From assembly GCF_018613805.1 (NCBI RefSeq), contig NZ_JAGGPL010000018.1, positions 62,001 to 126,000 of the forward strand: DNA of 64,000 nucleotides, in the 5' to 3' direction. A model generated the notes under the pieces. It ran no database searches, was not told the origin of the DNA, and saw only the letters and a list, made by a program, of their open reading frames with translations. Of the stretch, positions 27,367 through 36,109 are shown one piece after another; position 1 is the stretch's first letter; every line of letters begins with the position of its first letter. The DNA is from Arthrobacter sp. ISL-48 (GTDB lineage Bacteria; Actinomycetota; Actinomycetes; Actinomycetales; Micrococcaceae). Both the position numbers and the translations under genes were made by a program.

Positions 27367-28198
27367 GAGCTCTCGCGCCCGAAAGTCCGCCACGGCCCTT
27401 GCGGCAATTGTCATTCTCACCATGGGGGCAGCCATGTTCTCGCTACTGACGAAGAGCAGTTCCGGAAGGGCCGGAGAAGCCTCGGAAATCCCTGAGGGCG
27501 ATCTCCCTGGGTGGAGGCAGACGGGCTTCCAGGAATTTTCCCGATCGGCGGCGCTGGGCCAGGTGGGTGAGATCTACGGACGTGACATGCGAGGATATTC
27601 CGGATTCCCTGACTCCTCGGGCAGGGGAACCTACAGCCCTGACTCCGTCCTATCTGTAGATAACGGCAAACTTGACTACTTTCTCCATACAGAGGACGGC
27701 GTGCCGCGGGCTGCCAGTGTCATTCCTTTCGGATACGCGGGACAAGAATACGGCCGCTACTCCGTCAGGTTCAGGTATGACTCAATGCCCGGCTACAAGA
27801 TTGCCTTTATGCTTTGGCCCGTCAACGACAGGTGGAACGACGGAGAAATCGACTGGCCGGAAGGCGGTCTGGACGGGCCTCTTTATGGTGGATCAGCCAT
27901 AAAGGACTCCTTCGACAAGGACACCATGAAATTCGACCCGTCGGACCGCACCTTTTCCCCTGCTGGACCTGGTGATTGGCATGTGGCAACCACTGAATGG
28001 ACACCCGGCAAAGTCAAATGGTTTTTTGACGGGGAACTTACGGATCAGACAACGATTCCAGAGGGAGTTCCAAACACTCCAATGCGGTGGACGCTGCAGG
28101 CGGAGACCTCCGATCGGGCCACCAGCACTTACCCTGACCCGGCAACCGCAGGACACCTGCAGATCGATTGGGCTGTGCAGTATGCATACGTACCGTAA
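27314..28198 (+). CDS. GH16-like secreted glycoside hydrolase or transglycosylase
   Basis: A 294-residue protein. ATG 27314 lies inside the end of the membrane-protein gene; a basic stretch (SSRARKSATA) leads into a hydrophobic export signal or anchor around residues 35-50. The catalytic core has the GH16 signature DGEIDWPEGG with E178 (nucleophile), D180 and E183 (acid/base) on one strand, flanked by the expected YGRYSVRFRYD and WHVATTEWTPGKVKWFFDGE segments. It may trim or release the polysaccharide built by this operon. The start is less certain than the rest, because no strong ribosome binding site precedes 27314. Confidence 0.7.
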   Translation: MFSTTERSVSTSSPERVRSSRARKSATALAAIVILTMGAAMFSLLTKSSSGRAGEASEIPEGDLPGWRQTGFQEFSRSAALGQVGEIYGRDMRGYSGFPDSSGRGTYSPDSVLSVDNGKLDYFLHTEDGVPRAASVIPFGYAGQEYGRYSVRFRYDSMPGYKIAFMLWPVNDRWNDGEIDWPEGGLDGPLYGGSAIKDSFDKDTMKFDPSDRTFSPAGPGDWHVATTEWTPGKVKWFFDGELTDQTTIPEGVPNTPMRWTLQAETSDRATSTYPDPATAGHLQIDWAVQYAYVP

Positions 28199-28254
28199 AC
28201 CCACCATGTGGCGGAGGCCTCCACAGCTCCGCCGGACTAAGAGGAGGATGCACG

Positions 28255-30156
28255 ATGGGTACAGTCAGTGACCGCCGGTCCTATCAGGATAAATGGGAAG
28301 CTGGGCCCATGATCGACGCGCACCTTGCCAGTGCCCTGCAAATGCTTGACGGGACGGGGTTGCCCTGGTTGCTCTTACGTGGTGAAAACGATTTGGCCCG
28401 CCCCTCAGGAGACGTGGACCTCCTCGTTTCCAAGGAGCTGTTGCCCGAGCTGGATGAGCTTTTTGAGGGGGTGGGGTTTTGCCGTGTAGTTGCAGCAGGC
28501 CACGGCAGTCACCGCTTCTACTTCTGCTATTCCAGCGGTGGAGACTTCTGGCTCAAACTCGACATCGTGTCGGACATCACCTTCGGGCCTTATCAGCAAT
28601 GGAGGACGTCACTCGCGCAGCGCTGCCTGCGGCATCGCGTGCGCGGGGGCATGTTGTGGCTCCCTGCTCCTGAGGATCAGGCGTGGCTGCAGCTTCTCCA
28701 CCTGATGCTGGACAAAGGGGAAATTGCCCCTCCCAGAATTGATATCGCCCGAAACGCGGTCTACGCCGCGAGCGTTGACGACTCCATCGCGCACTTTGTG
28801 GACCGCCGGATGGGACCGGGAACGGCCTCGCAGCTGCTCAACATGATCCGGTCGGAGAGATTTGAAGAGGTCCCGGCCATGGCAGCCCGGATGAGGGCCG
28901 GCTGGGCAGGAACCTCGGCATCACCGTGGTTGCTTGCCATAAGGAACAGGTGCCTTCGATTGCCAGGCCCCCGGCTGCGGGGACGTGGGCCAGTGGTGGG
29001 TGTAATGGCTCCTGATGGAGCCGGCAAGACAACTTTGCTCCATGGCCTCAGTGCAGCATTCCCGCTGCCCATCAAGTATGTGTACATGGGCATGTGGGGC
29101 GTTGGTCCTTGGGATTCCCTCATCCGAAAGATTCCCGGGGGCCGTTCCGCCAAGAAGGTCTTCCGCGCCATCCGAGGAGGATTGGCCGCCAGATATCACA
29201 GGCTAAGAGGCCGCCTGGTGCTCATGGACCGTGTCGCCTACGATGTCCTCCTTAGTGGCTCAGCTGATGCCGGCATGGCAGGCAAAGTGACCGATGCTGT
29301 CGCCCTGCGGATGGGGCCGAAACCGGATGTGCTGCTGGTGCTCGATGCGCCTGGTGAGGTGATGTTTGCGAGGAAGGGCGAACATTCCGTTGAGATCCTG
29401 GAGAGCTGGAGGCAGTCCTACCTTCGGCTGGCCGATCGGCTGCCTGGAGCCCATGTTCTTAACGCTGACCGGTCCCAGGACCTTGTCCGGAGGCACGCGG
29501 CCGGGATCGTGTGGGGCAGCATCACACCCGGCGGCCGCGAATCCAAAGACGGGGACGGCGTTAGCTCTGCGGCCTTGCCTTTGAATCTATGGACGTTACT
29601 TGACTGGCGCTTCCTGCTGCCCGTCCTCGAGCCCCGAAGCGTGGGCTATGGCGGCAAGATCAGTGGGGACCTGAAGTCTGCACTGCACATGCTGGATCCT
29701 CGGGCTACCCTCATACGGTCTGGCAACAACGGCACCTCCGGCAATTTCTTCGACGTCGTTCTTCTCTCGGCACCTGATCTCCGTCTCTTCGAGGCGGCGG
29801 CCGCCACCGTGGAGCCAGGAGGGTGGATGTGCGCCAGAGTTCGGCGCTCGTTGCTAAACCGCTCTGGTCCGCGCACCCTGAAAGGTTGGCAGCGAACTTT
29901 TTCACGGAATGGCTTCACCGACGTTGGAGTTGACTGGCACGTGCCGAGCCTGGAGCGTCCCACCCGCATCGTGCCCGTGGCGTCAGCGATCGCGATCAGC
30001 GACACACTGTCACTTCACAAGGATGTCCGGTTCGGGAAGGCCAAGGCCATCGCGGGTCACCTTGCGCTGGCTCTGCGTCTGGTCGATCTGGCCGTTCCGG
30101 AAGGGACTGTCACGGGGCGCCGCCCCCAGGGAGGGGAGTCCCATGAGGTTCATTGA
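28255..30156 (+). CDS. Nucleotidyltransferase / thymidylate-kinase-like / methyltransferase-like fusion
   Basis: A 633-residue protein with ATG 28255 behind GAGGAGG. Three parts can be seen. Residues 20-230 resemble a nucleotidyltransferase fold with GDVDLLV at about 52-58 as the metal-binding aspartate pair. Residues 245-430 are a P-loop kinase of thymidylate-kinase type: VMAPDGAGKTT (K258), the DR pair in LMDRVAYD, and VLLVLDAPGEVMFARKGEH. Residues 470-600 look like a shortened Rossmann methyltransferase (NFFDVVLLSAP, VEPGGWMCARV, NGFTDVGVDW) but lack a clear SAM-binding GxGxG. The end overlaps the APH-like gene by 14 bases. The substrate is unknown; phosphorylation of a sugar or lipid carrier is a guess from context. 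Confidence 0.6.
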   Translation: MGTVSDRRSYQDKWEAGPMIDAHLASALQMLDGTGLPWLLLRGENDLARPSGDVDLLVSKELLPELDELFEGVGFCRVVAAGHGSHRFYFCYSSGGDFWLKLDIVSDITFGPYQQWRTSLAQRCLRHRVRGGMLWLPAPEDQAWLQLLHLMLDKGEIAPPRIDIARNAVYAASVDDSIAHFVDRRMGPGTASQLLNMIRSERFEEVPAMAARMRAGWAGTSASPWLLAIRNRCLRLPGPRLRGRGPVVGVMAPDGAGKTTLLHGLSAAFPLPIKYVYMGMWGVGPWDSLIRKIPGGRSAKKVFRAIRGGLAARYHRLRGRLVLMDRVAYDVLLSGSADAGMAGKVTDAVALRMGPKPDVLLVLDAPGEVMFARKGEHSVEILESWRQSYLRLADRLPGAHVLNADRSQDLVRRHAAGIVWGSITPGGRESKDGDGVSSAALPLNLWTLLDWRFLLPVLEPRSVGYGGKISGDLKSALHMLDPRATLIRSGNNGTSGNFFDVVLLSAPDLRLFEAAAATVEPGGWMCARVRRSLLNRSGPRTLKGWQRTFSRNGFTDVGVDWHVPSLERPTRIVPVASAIAISDTLSLHKDVRFGKAKAIAGHLALALRLVDLAVPEGTVTGRRPQGGESHEVH

Positions 30157-31156
30157 CAGCTTCCTCACGGAGCACCGCCGGGAACTTGAGCTGGATAGGT
30201 ACGGCATTGGCAGGCAATGGCATACAGTCCTGCTCACCCCGAGATTCGTCACATCCAGGCACGTCGTGGCACTGGTTTTCGCGGCCGGAGCCCGCGAACC
30301 CAGCCTCGTGGTTAAAGTGCCACGCCAGCCAGGCGACAATGACGGCGTTCGGCATGAAGCCGAAGTCTTAGAGCAGCTCAAGGCTGGAGGCATGGGGTCT
30401 TCGCACGGAGTCCCCGAGGTAGCGGGCGTGCTCGACGTCGGCGCCCACACCGTCCTCGTGGAAACCGCGGTGACAGGTGCTCCGTTGGACCCCAGACTGG
30501 CTGCTGCTGACTTGTCCGTTGCCGTCCGGGCAGGTACTCATTTTGTGGGCGCCCTGCCTTGCACGAGATCCGCTCCTGTTAACGCAGATTGGTACGAGCG
30601 GACCGTCACCGGTCCGCTGCAGGCCCTTATCGGTTTAGTGGGGACCGAAACTGAGATCAGCTGGCTGGTCGAACGTACACACGAGAAATTGGCGCCGCTG
30701 CGTTCCGCCCAACTGCCAGCCGTCGTCGAACACGGCGACCTGAGCCACCCAAATCTCTTTCTGCAAAGCACCGGGAGGCTGCAGGTGGTTGACTGGGAAC
30801 GCTCCCGCACGGATGGCCTTCCAGGACACGACTTGGTGTTTTATCTGCAATATCTGAGCGAATCAAATGAGCGGGCCTTCTCCCGCGTGAACCAGCTAGC
30901 CGCCTTCGAGAAGGCATTTGGATCAGGCGGCTGGGCTTTGGCGCCTCTTCGTAAACACTTGGAACTGAGAGGCGTGGATAGTGGCCTGCTTCCCTTGCTC
31001 GTCACAGCAACGTGGGCCCGGTCGGCAGCTACGCTGGCATACCGGCTGGCGGGGCAGGCGGCGGCAGGGGGCGGAACGGGCCAGGTACGTACGGCCGTTG
31101 CCTCCGACCGGGATTTTTGGCTTTGGCGCCACGTGGTGGACGGTCAGCCGGTATAG
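30143..31156 (+). CDS. Aminoglycoside phosphotransferase-like (APH) kinase
   Basis: A 337-residue cytoplasmic protein with ATG 30143 after GGGAGGGGAGTCCC. Kinase-like landmarks: a lysine in LVVKVPRQ (about residue 53), the catalytic loop VVEHGDLSHPNLFL (about 194-207) and the metal motif VVDWERS (about 216-222), where the usual DxD/DWE aspartate is kept. The family phosphorylates small hydroxyl compounds, including sugars. It overlaps the fusion kinase gene by 14 bases, so the two proteins are probably made together and act in one pathway. It ends exactly at the base before the convergent flippase gene stop. Confidence 0.75.
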   Translation: MRFIDSFLTEHRRELELDRYGIGRQWHTVLLTPRFVTSRHVVALVFAAGAREPSLVVKVPRQPGDNDGVRHEAEVLEQLKAGGMGSSHGVPEVAGVLDVGAHTVLVETAVTGAPLDPRLAAADLSVAVRAGTHFVGALPCTRSAPVNADWYERTVTGPLQALIGLVGTETEISWLVERTHEKLAPLRSAQLPAVVEHGDLSHPNLFLQSTGRLQVVDWERSRTDGLPGHDLVFYLQYLSESNERAFSRVNQLAAFEKAFGSGGWALAPLRKHLELRGVDSGLLPLLVTATWARSAATLAYRLAGQAAAGGGTGQVRTAVASDRDFWLWRHVVDGQPV

Positions 31157-32608
31157 TCACCGCCGCCGAGCGAAATGCAGAAGCTCATCGTGCAACGATG
31201 AAAACCCGAGGCGCAGGATCCCATAGACCAGGGCTATTGCCGTAACCACAACCAAGCCCATAGTCATCACGCCGCCCAATTGCGGAAGTGCCAAGGTGCC
31301 CAGCCCGGCTACAGCTACGGCAGCCCCGCACACCAGGCCCGGCACGACAGCCCGCCACAGGCGGCGTGACCGGATCCGTATCACCCTGGCAGCCACCGCT
31401 TGCATGCCGCATGCAAAAAGCACTGCCACAACCAGCTGTGCGCAAGCGACGCCGATAATGCCCCACTGGGTGGCGAAGAGCAGGGCCGGGACAAGGATGA
31501 CGAGCCGGACGACAGAAATTCCGATGGAAAGTCCTGGCCGCCCAAGCGCCTTATATACGTCGTTGGCGCCGGCCCCCAGGGAACGGGCTGCCGCGTACAG
31601 CGCCAGGAAAACCAGCGGCAGCACGGCATCCGCCCACTTTTCTCCGAAAAGCAGGGGAATGAGGATGGGCGCCAGTACGGCCAGCCCGACGCCGGCGGTG
31701 ACGCCGTAGAGGGACTGGATCTGGACGCTTTTCAGGTAGCCGTCCCTGAGCCGCTCCGGATCGCTGCGGACTTGGGCGTAGAGGGGGAACAGGACTGTGG
31801 AGAGCACAAAGAAGATGTTGAGGATCAGCGTCTCGGGAAGACGGAAAGCCAAGGTATAGAAGCCCAGGGCCTGCGCCCCCAGCAAGAGGCCGATAATCAG
31901 GTAGTCGACGTCGAATATCAGCCTGGCCAGCAAGCTGCTGCCGGCAACTGGAGCGCCGTACTTCATGTTATCCCGCAACGCGTCCTTGCCCACCCTCCAT
32001 ATCTGCCAAGGTGCACGTTCCCGGACAAGGAACCAGCAGGTGGCGGCATACGCTACTGACCCAGCAGCAGTGCCCACAGCCAGGGACCATGCGCCGTGGC
32101 CGCCAAACGCGAGCAGGAGGGTCACCGTGCCCATCGTGGTGGCGCGAATTATAGGAGCCGCCGTCAGCTGCTTGAACAGCAGGTCACGTCGCAGCAGGGC
32201 TTCAGGGACCGCGCCGCATGAGGTGGCAAGCACCGAAAGTCCCAGCACCTGGACCAGGGGTGCCACGTCGGGAAGGTCGAAGAGCCCGGCAATCAGCGGG
32301 GCTGCCAGGACGGCGGCCGAGGCCAGGGCCAAGCCCAGCAGCACAGAGATGAGGAGTGCAGACCGGGCAATAATCCCGGTGCGGGGCAAATATACCAGCG
32401 CCTGCGCCACACCGGCATCGGCAATGGTCTCTGCGTAGGCCATCAGTACCAGCGCCAACGCCACCAAGCCATACTCCTGGGGAGACAGGAGCCGCGCGAG
32501 CACGATGGTCGTGGCCAGGACGATCAACTTGCCGGAAGCGAAGGCCAATCCCTGCCATGCGGCTCCCCGGACTCCGGTCCGGGCCAGTTCTCCGGCTGCG
32601 TACGTCAT
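31157..32608 (-). CDS. Polysaccharide flippase (Wzx/PST family, MATE-like fold)
   Basis: A 483-residue membrane protein with 12-14 predicted helices and the family opening VRGAAWQGLAFASGKLIVLATTIVLARLLSPQEYGLVALALV. Such proteins move undecaprenyl-linked oligosaccharide repeat units across the membrane. It follows the GT4 gene with an ATGA overlap. Its last base abuts the stop of the convergent APH-like gene with no spacer, so neither gene has its own terminator there. Confidence 0.85.
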   Translation of the reverse strand: MTYAAGELARTGVRGAAWQGLAFASGKLIVLATTIVLARLLSPQEYGLVALALVLMAYAETIADAGVAQALVYLPRTGIIARSALLISVLLGLALASAAVLAAPLIAGLFDLPDVAPLVQVLGLSVLATSCGAVPEALLRRDLLFKQLTAAPIIRATTMGTVTLLLAFGGHGAWSLAVGTAAGSVAYAATCWFLVRERAPWQIWRVGKDALRDNMKYGAPVAGSSLLARLIFDVDYLIIGLLLGAQALGFYTLAFRLPETLILNIFFVLSTVLFPLYAQVRSDPERLRDGYLKSVQIQSLYGVTAGVGLAVLAPILIPLLFGEKWADAVLPLVFLALYAAARSLGAGANDVYKALGRPGLSIGISVVRLVILVPALLFATQWGIIGVACAQLVVAVLFACGMQAVAARVIRIRSRRLWRAVVPGLVCGAAVAVAGLGTLALPQLGGVMTMGLVVVTAIALVYGILRLGFSSLHDELLHFARRR

Positions 32609-33768
32609 CCCGTTGAGCTTCCTGCCGGAAGACCGACGCTGGAGCGGATGGCGGTGCGAACCTCATCGAGGTAGTCGTCTGTGACCATCTTCCATGTCCG
32701 GATGGGGGCGTCCTCCGGTGCAGCCAGCTGGCGCCCGGGTCCGGACAGGCAGGTCGCTATTAGCTCGACAAACTTTTCAGCGTCCTCTTCGACGGCCAGC
32801 AGGGGGTGGGCATCCTGTTCCCGGGCCGCCACAGGCGTGGCTACTACTGGAAGGCCTGCGGCCAGTGCTTCACGCACAGAGTTCCTGATGCCCACCCCGT
32901 GTTCATCGGGAAAGACGGCCACGTCCGCCGCGTGGAAGACATCGACGACGGACGGAACGTTTGCCAAGACCTCCACAAGGGGACCTGCCAGTGCCAGAAC
33001 TGAAGGATCGGGACGGCGTCCGGCGATGACAAACCGGGCGTTGGGAACTCGTTGCCACAACAATGGGGCGATCTTGCCTATCAGGATCTTCACGCTGTCG
33101 ATGTTTGGGCCGTAGTTCAGGCTCCCCACAAAGCAGAGCACCGGACCGTTGCGTCCGGTGCCGGAGGGTAGGGACTGCTCCGCACCGTTGGGAATGTTCC
33201 TGACCGGCCGTCCCAGGCGTTCTGACCACGCCAGGGCGTCCTGGGCACCCACGGTCAGGAGCCGCGCCCGTGACGGCAGCCCAAGTTCGGCACGCAAGGC
33301 CTGGCGTTCCCGGGCCCGGTACGCGAACCGCAACCACCGTGCAATATTGGTATCCATCGCGGCCCGAATGGACCACGGGTCCACTGTCTGCAGAACCAGG
33401 GGTCCACGGAGGTGGCGGGCGAGAAACAGCGCGTGCGGCCCGTGTATCAGGGTGGCGTCATTTTGGGCGGAAAGCCTCGCTGCCGTGGAGATGGCTTTGG
33501 AAGTGGACCGCTCGTGCTTTCCCTGCCCATTCAAGCCAAAGAAGGAACGCAGCATGGCCCAGGGACGTCTCCGGGTGGCCATGACGTGGACTGATGCACA
33601 GCGTTCGCGGAGTTCGTCGGGCAGTCTTACCGGACCTGAGAACGTGAGCAGTGTCAGCTCGACGTCAGCTGGAAGATTCCGCAGTACCTCGAAAGGAATC
33701 ATTGAGCTCCCGTCGCCGAGCACCGGATCCCGGTTGGGCACACTTTCTGTGATGTACAGAAGCTTCAT
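32605..33768 (-). CDS. Glycosyltransferase family 4 (GT-B fold)
   Basis: A 387-residue cytoplasmic or membrane-associated enzyme. The N-terminal domain begins MKLLYITESVPNRDPVLGDGSSM and the C-terminal donor-binding domain contains VLCFVGSLNYGPNIDSVK, the FVIAGRRPDPSV strand and the EHGVGIRNSVREALAAGLPVVAT motif, equivalent to the EX7E signature (first acid in DEHG). It would add one sugar from a nucleotide donor during repeat-unit assembly. Four-base overlap with the flippase downstream. Confidence 0.85.
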   Translation of the reverse strand: MKLLYITESVPNRDPVLGDGSSMIPFEVLRNLPADVELTLLTFSGPVRLPDELRERCASVHVMATRRRPWAMLRSFFGLNGQGKHERSTSKAISTAARLSAQNDATLIHGPHALFLARHLRGPLVLQTVDPWSIRAAMDTNIARWLRFAYRARERQALRAELGLPSRARLLTVGAQDALAWSERLGRPVRNIPNGAEQSLPSGTGRNGPVLCFVGSLNYGPNIDSVKILIGKIAPLLWQRVPNARFVIAGRRPDPSVLALAGPLVEVLANVPSVVDVFHAADVAVFPDEHGVGIRNSVREALAAGLPVVATPVAAREQDAHPLLAVEEDAEKFVELIATCLSGPGRQLAAPEDAPIRTWKMVTDDYLDEVRTAIRSSVGLPAGSSTG

Positions 33769-33866
33769 TGCATGAGTTTACTTGACCGCGCTGCTCATTC
33801 ACCCTCCGGCAGCGCAAGCAATAGGCCCTGCTTCCGCCGCCCACACAAGCAGTCAAAACCGTAAGG

Positions 33867-33900
33867 CAAAAGGACGACGGCTTGTCCGCCGTCGTCCTTT
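33867..33900. terminator. Bidirectional terminator between GH16 and GT4 genes
   Basis: AAAAGGACGACGG (33867-33879) pairs perfectly with CCGTCGTCCTTTT (33888-33900) around CTTGTCCG; A and T runs on the two sides make it work in both directions. It lies 60 bases past the stop of the leftward GH16 gene, so it ends that transcript before the GT4 promoter. Confidence 0.85.
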
Positions 33901-33960
33901 TGCACTGCGGTCCTGCTGTGGAAGTACCGGTCCCATGCAGGCCCTGCGTTGCGACGCTAT

Positions 33961-35052
33961 TTACTGCCAGGCACGAACGTAATCGACCTGGACCTGCGAC
34001 GCGGTGCCATACGCTGCCGGGCTGCTTCCAGAGGCCCCGACGTTAAGGACCAGGTATTGGGGTGCGTTGCCGTCGTCAGTGGCGTAGGACTTAACCTTCA
34101 CACCGTCGAAATACACGTCGGCCGACGTGGCCTTCCTGTCCAGCCCGAAGGTGTGGAAGCTGTTGCCCCAATCCCCCGCGACGGTTCCCTGGTTGTGTGA
34201 GCCGGAACTTGAGTGGTAGTTCACAGTCATCTTCCCGCTAAGGACCTCAGCGATGTCGTTCTCACCGTTTGCGGGCCATGACTGGCCGGTTGTCCAAAAC
34301 GCAGGCCAGTTGTAGAGGTTCGTGCCGTCCCCCGGGAATTTGATGCGCGCCTCGACATAGCCAGTGGTGAACTGGTAGCCGGTTGATGCGCCGCCGTTCG
34401 GATTCGTTGAAATCAGCGAGCCGGACGTTGACGAGCTGAGGTTGAGGACGAGGTTGCCACCCGAAACAGAGACGTTGGCCGGGCTGGTGGTTACCTTGTT
34501 CATCGTCCCGCAGGTGGGAGAGAACCAGCAGTTTGACCACTTGGCACCGTCCAGCGCTGTGCCGTTGAATTCATCATCGAACTTCAGTGACCATGTCCCG
34601 GGAACTCCCGTTGGCACTGGGGTCGATGTGCTTGCCAAGGGTGCGGAGGTGGCCGTGGCGGTAGTTGTCGGCGCTGGTGCTGTGGTCGTGGCAGTTGGAG
34701 CTGGTGTGGGGGTCGTCGTGGCGGTGGCGGTCGGTGCTGGTGCCGCGGTCGTCGTGGCCGTGGGGTCCGCCGTTGGGGTTGGTGTAGCCGTCGCTATCGG
34801 AGCGCTGTCCTTGTTCTGGCCGGGGGCCTGGTCAGATTTGCCCGACGTGCTCGAAGCGAGGCTCAGGTCGGTTTGACTGGAGGCCTGGCCGAACGCCATG
34901 ATCCCCATCGAGGCAGCCACCAAAGCGGCTGTCAGCGTCAGGTTGAGTGGCCGGATTGCCCTTTTTAGAAGTGACCGTGACTGGGTCGGGGGAGTGGATT
35001 TTTTGGCGTCGTGGCGTGCTTTAGCGCACGACTGATCCTGGGATGCAGACAT
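33961..35052 (-). CDS. Secreted GH16 glycoside hydrolase with Thr/Pro/Ala linker
   Basis: A 363-residue exported enzyme. The signal peptide spans about residues 30-58 after a long basic N-region. Residues 75-150 form a linker made almost only of T, A and P. The GH16 domain runs from WSLKFDDEFNGTALDGAKW to the end (VQVDYVRAWQ), with the catalytic motif GENDIAEV: E264, D266 and E269. Family members hydrolyse beta-1,3/1,4-glucans, agarose-type galactans or xyloglucan; the precise polymer is not readable. Together with the other GH16-like gene it suggests enzymatic trimming or release of the exported polysaccharide. Confidence 0.88.
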   Translation of the reverse strand: MSASQDQSCAKARHDAKKSTPPTQSRSLLKRAIRPLNLTLTAALVAASMGIMAFGQASSQTDLSLASSTSGKSDQAPGQNKDSAPIATATPTPTADPTATTTAAPAPTATATTTPTPAPTATTTAPAPTTTATATSAPLASTSTPVPTGVPGTWSLKFDDEFNGTALDGAKWSNCWFSPTCGTMNKVTTSPANVSVSGGNLVLNLSSSTSGSLISTNPNGGASTGYQFTTGYVEARIKFPGDGTNLYNWPAFWTTGQSWPANGENDIAEVLSGKMTVNYHSSSGSHNQGTVAGDWGNSFHTFGLDRKATSADVYFDGVKVKSYATDDGNAPQYLVLNVGASGSSPAAYGTASQVQVDYVRAWQ

Positions 35053-35452
35053 GGATTATTACCTCTCAACGCCTGCGGAGTTAGCTGTCGGGTTCGGATG
35101 AGGCCATCCGGCCGCGCACGCTAAGCGTTGCGGCTTCACCCCTAGGGCTGGCTTAATGCCATGCCCTGAGACTCTGGGTCCCCCGTCTCTGCCGAAATTT
35201 TAGGTGGGTTCCGGGAAGCGGCAGAGCTCGGCGTCAACCTGGATTGGGCCCCGAACGGTGGGCCCAGTGCAAGACCGTACAGCAGACCATCAGGAAAGTC
35301 ACATTAAGATAACGTAATGAACGACACGCGCGCGTCGTCTTGCATTGGCAATGTCGCGCTCACCTGCGGTTTTGCTCCAGGCAGAAAATTTGCCCTATGT
35401 GAGCGGTAACGAAATGACACCTGTCACTCGATTTGGGGCCCGGCTGTACATT
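35053..35452. other. 400-bp gap upstream of the GH16 gene
   Basis: This gap carries the promoter of the leftward GH16 gene and the 3' end of the acyltransferase transcript. One CCCCTAGGG element (35139-35147) resembles the CCCCTA elements at 21598-21746. A CTCTGCCG/CGGCAGAG inverted repeat lies near 35190-35226. A weak AT-rich stretch lies at 35300-35320. No gene-like frame was found. Confidence 0.45.
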
Positions 35453-36109
35453 TTAGTGCCCGGCCCGCCAATGCTGCCCATCGTCAATCGAGTGCGCCGG
35501 GACGCCCACCCAGGTCTCACCGTCGGGCACGTTGCTGAGTACTGCGGCACCCATGCCGACGGTAGCGTAGGCCCCCACCGACGTCCGTTCCCGGACGCTG
35601 GAGTTCATCCCGAGGTAGGCCGCACGCCCGATCCGCACTCCGCCGCCGAGCGAGACGCCGGCAGCAAATGTGGCGAAGTCCGCCACGTCGTCGTCGTGCG
35701 TGAACGTCACCGAGGGCATCGCCACAACGTGGGATCCAAGGGTGACGGAGGCGGTCAGTGTGACGTTCCGCAGCAGGATGCTGCCGCGGCCGATCCTGCA
35801 CCCCTCAGGGGGCTGTACGGAGGGTTCCACCGCCGTCCCGTAGCGGGCCTCGTTCAGGCCCATGGCTGTGAGGCGCTCCACCACTGCTTCCCTGGACCTG
35901 CCGGAGCCGATGCATACGAGCACAAACGCGTGCGTGTACTTGGGGGCGTCGTCGATGGTCCCCAGGACGGGCGCGCCGTCCACTGTGACGCCAGCCATCT
36001 CCTTGTCGTCATCGAGCAGGCCAACGACGTCGTACTGGCCGCTGCTGCGCACCATCGCCAGGACCTCGCGGGCCAGCCCGCTGGCCGAGATGAGGATGAG
36101 CTCACTCAC
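35453..36109 (-). CDS. Sugar O-/N-acyltransferase, NeuD/PglD-like
   Basis: A 218-residue protein. An N-terminal Rossmann-like domain (LILISASGLAREVLAMVRSSG, then VVGLLDDDKE) is followed by a left-handed beta-helix of hexapeptide repeats (GCRIGRGSILLRNVTLTASVTLGSHVVAM...). H137 or so in TFTHDDDV is in the position of the catalytic base of PglD. The family acetylates amino sugars such as UDP-4-amino-sugars. It overlaps the DegT aminotransferase gene by 4 bases, which supports an aminotransferase-acyltransferase pair like PglE-PglD. No dehydratase is present in the window. Confidence 0.85.
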   Translation of the reverse strand: MSELILISASGLAREVLAMVRSSGQYDVVGLLDDDKEMAGVTVDGAPVLGTIDDAPKYTHAFVLVCIGSGRSREAVVERLTAMGLNEARYGTAVEPSVQPPEGCRIGRGSILLRNVTLTASVTLGSHVVAMPSVTFTHDDDVADFATFAAGVSLGGGVRIGRAAYLGMNSSVRERTSVGAYATVGMGAAVLSNVPDGETWVGVPAHSIDDGQHWRAGH

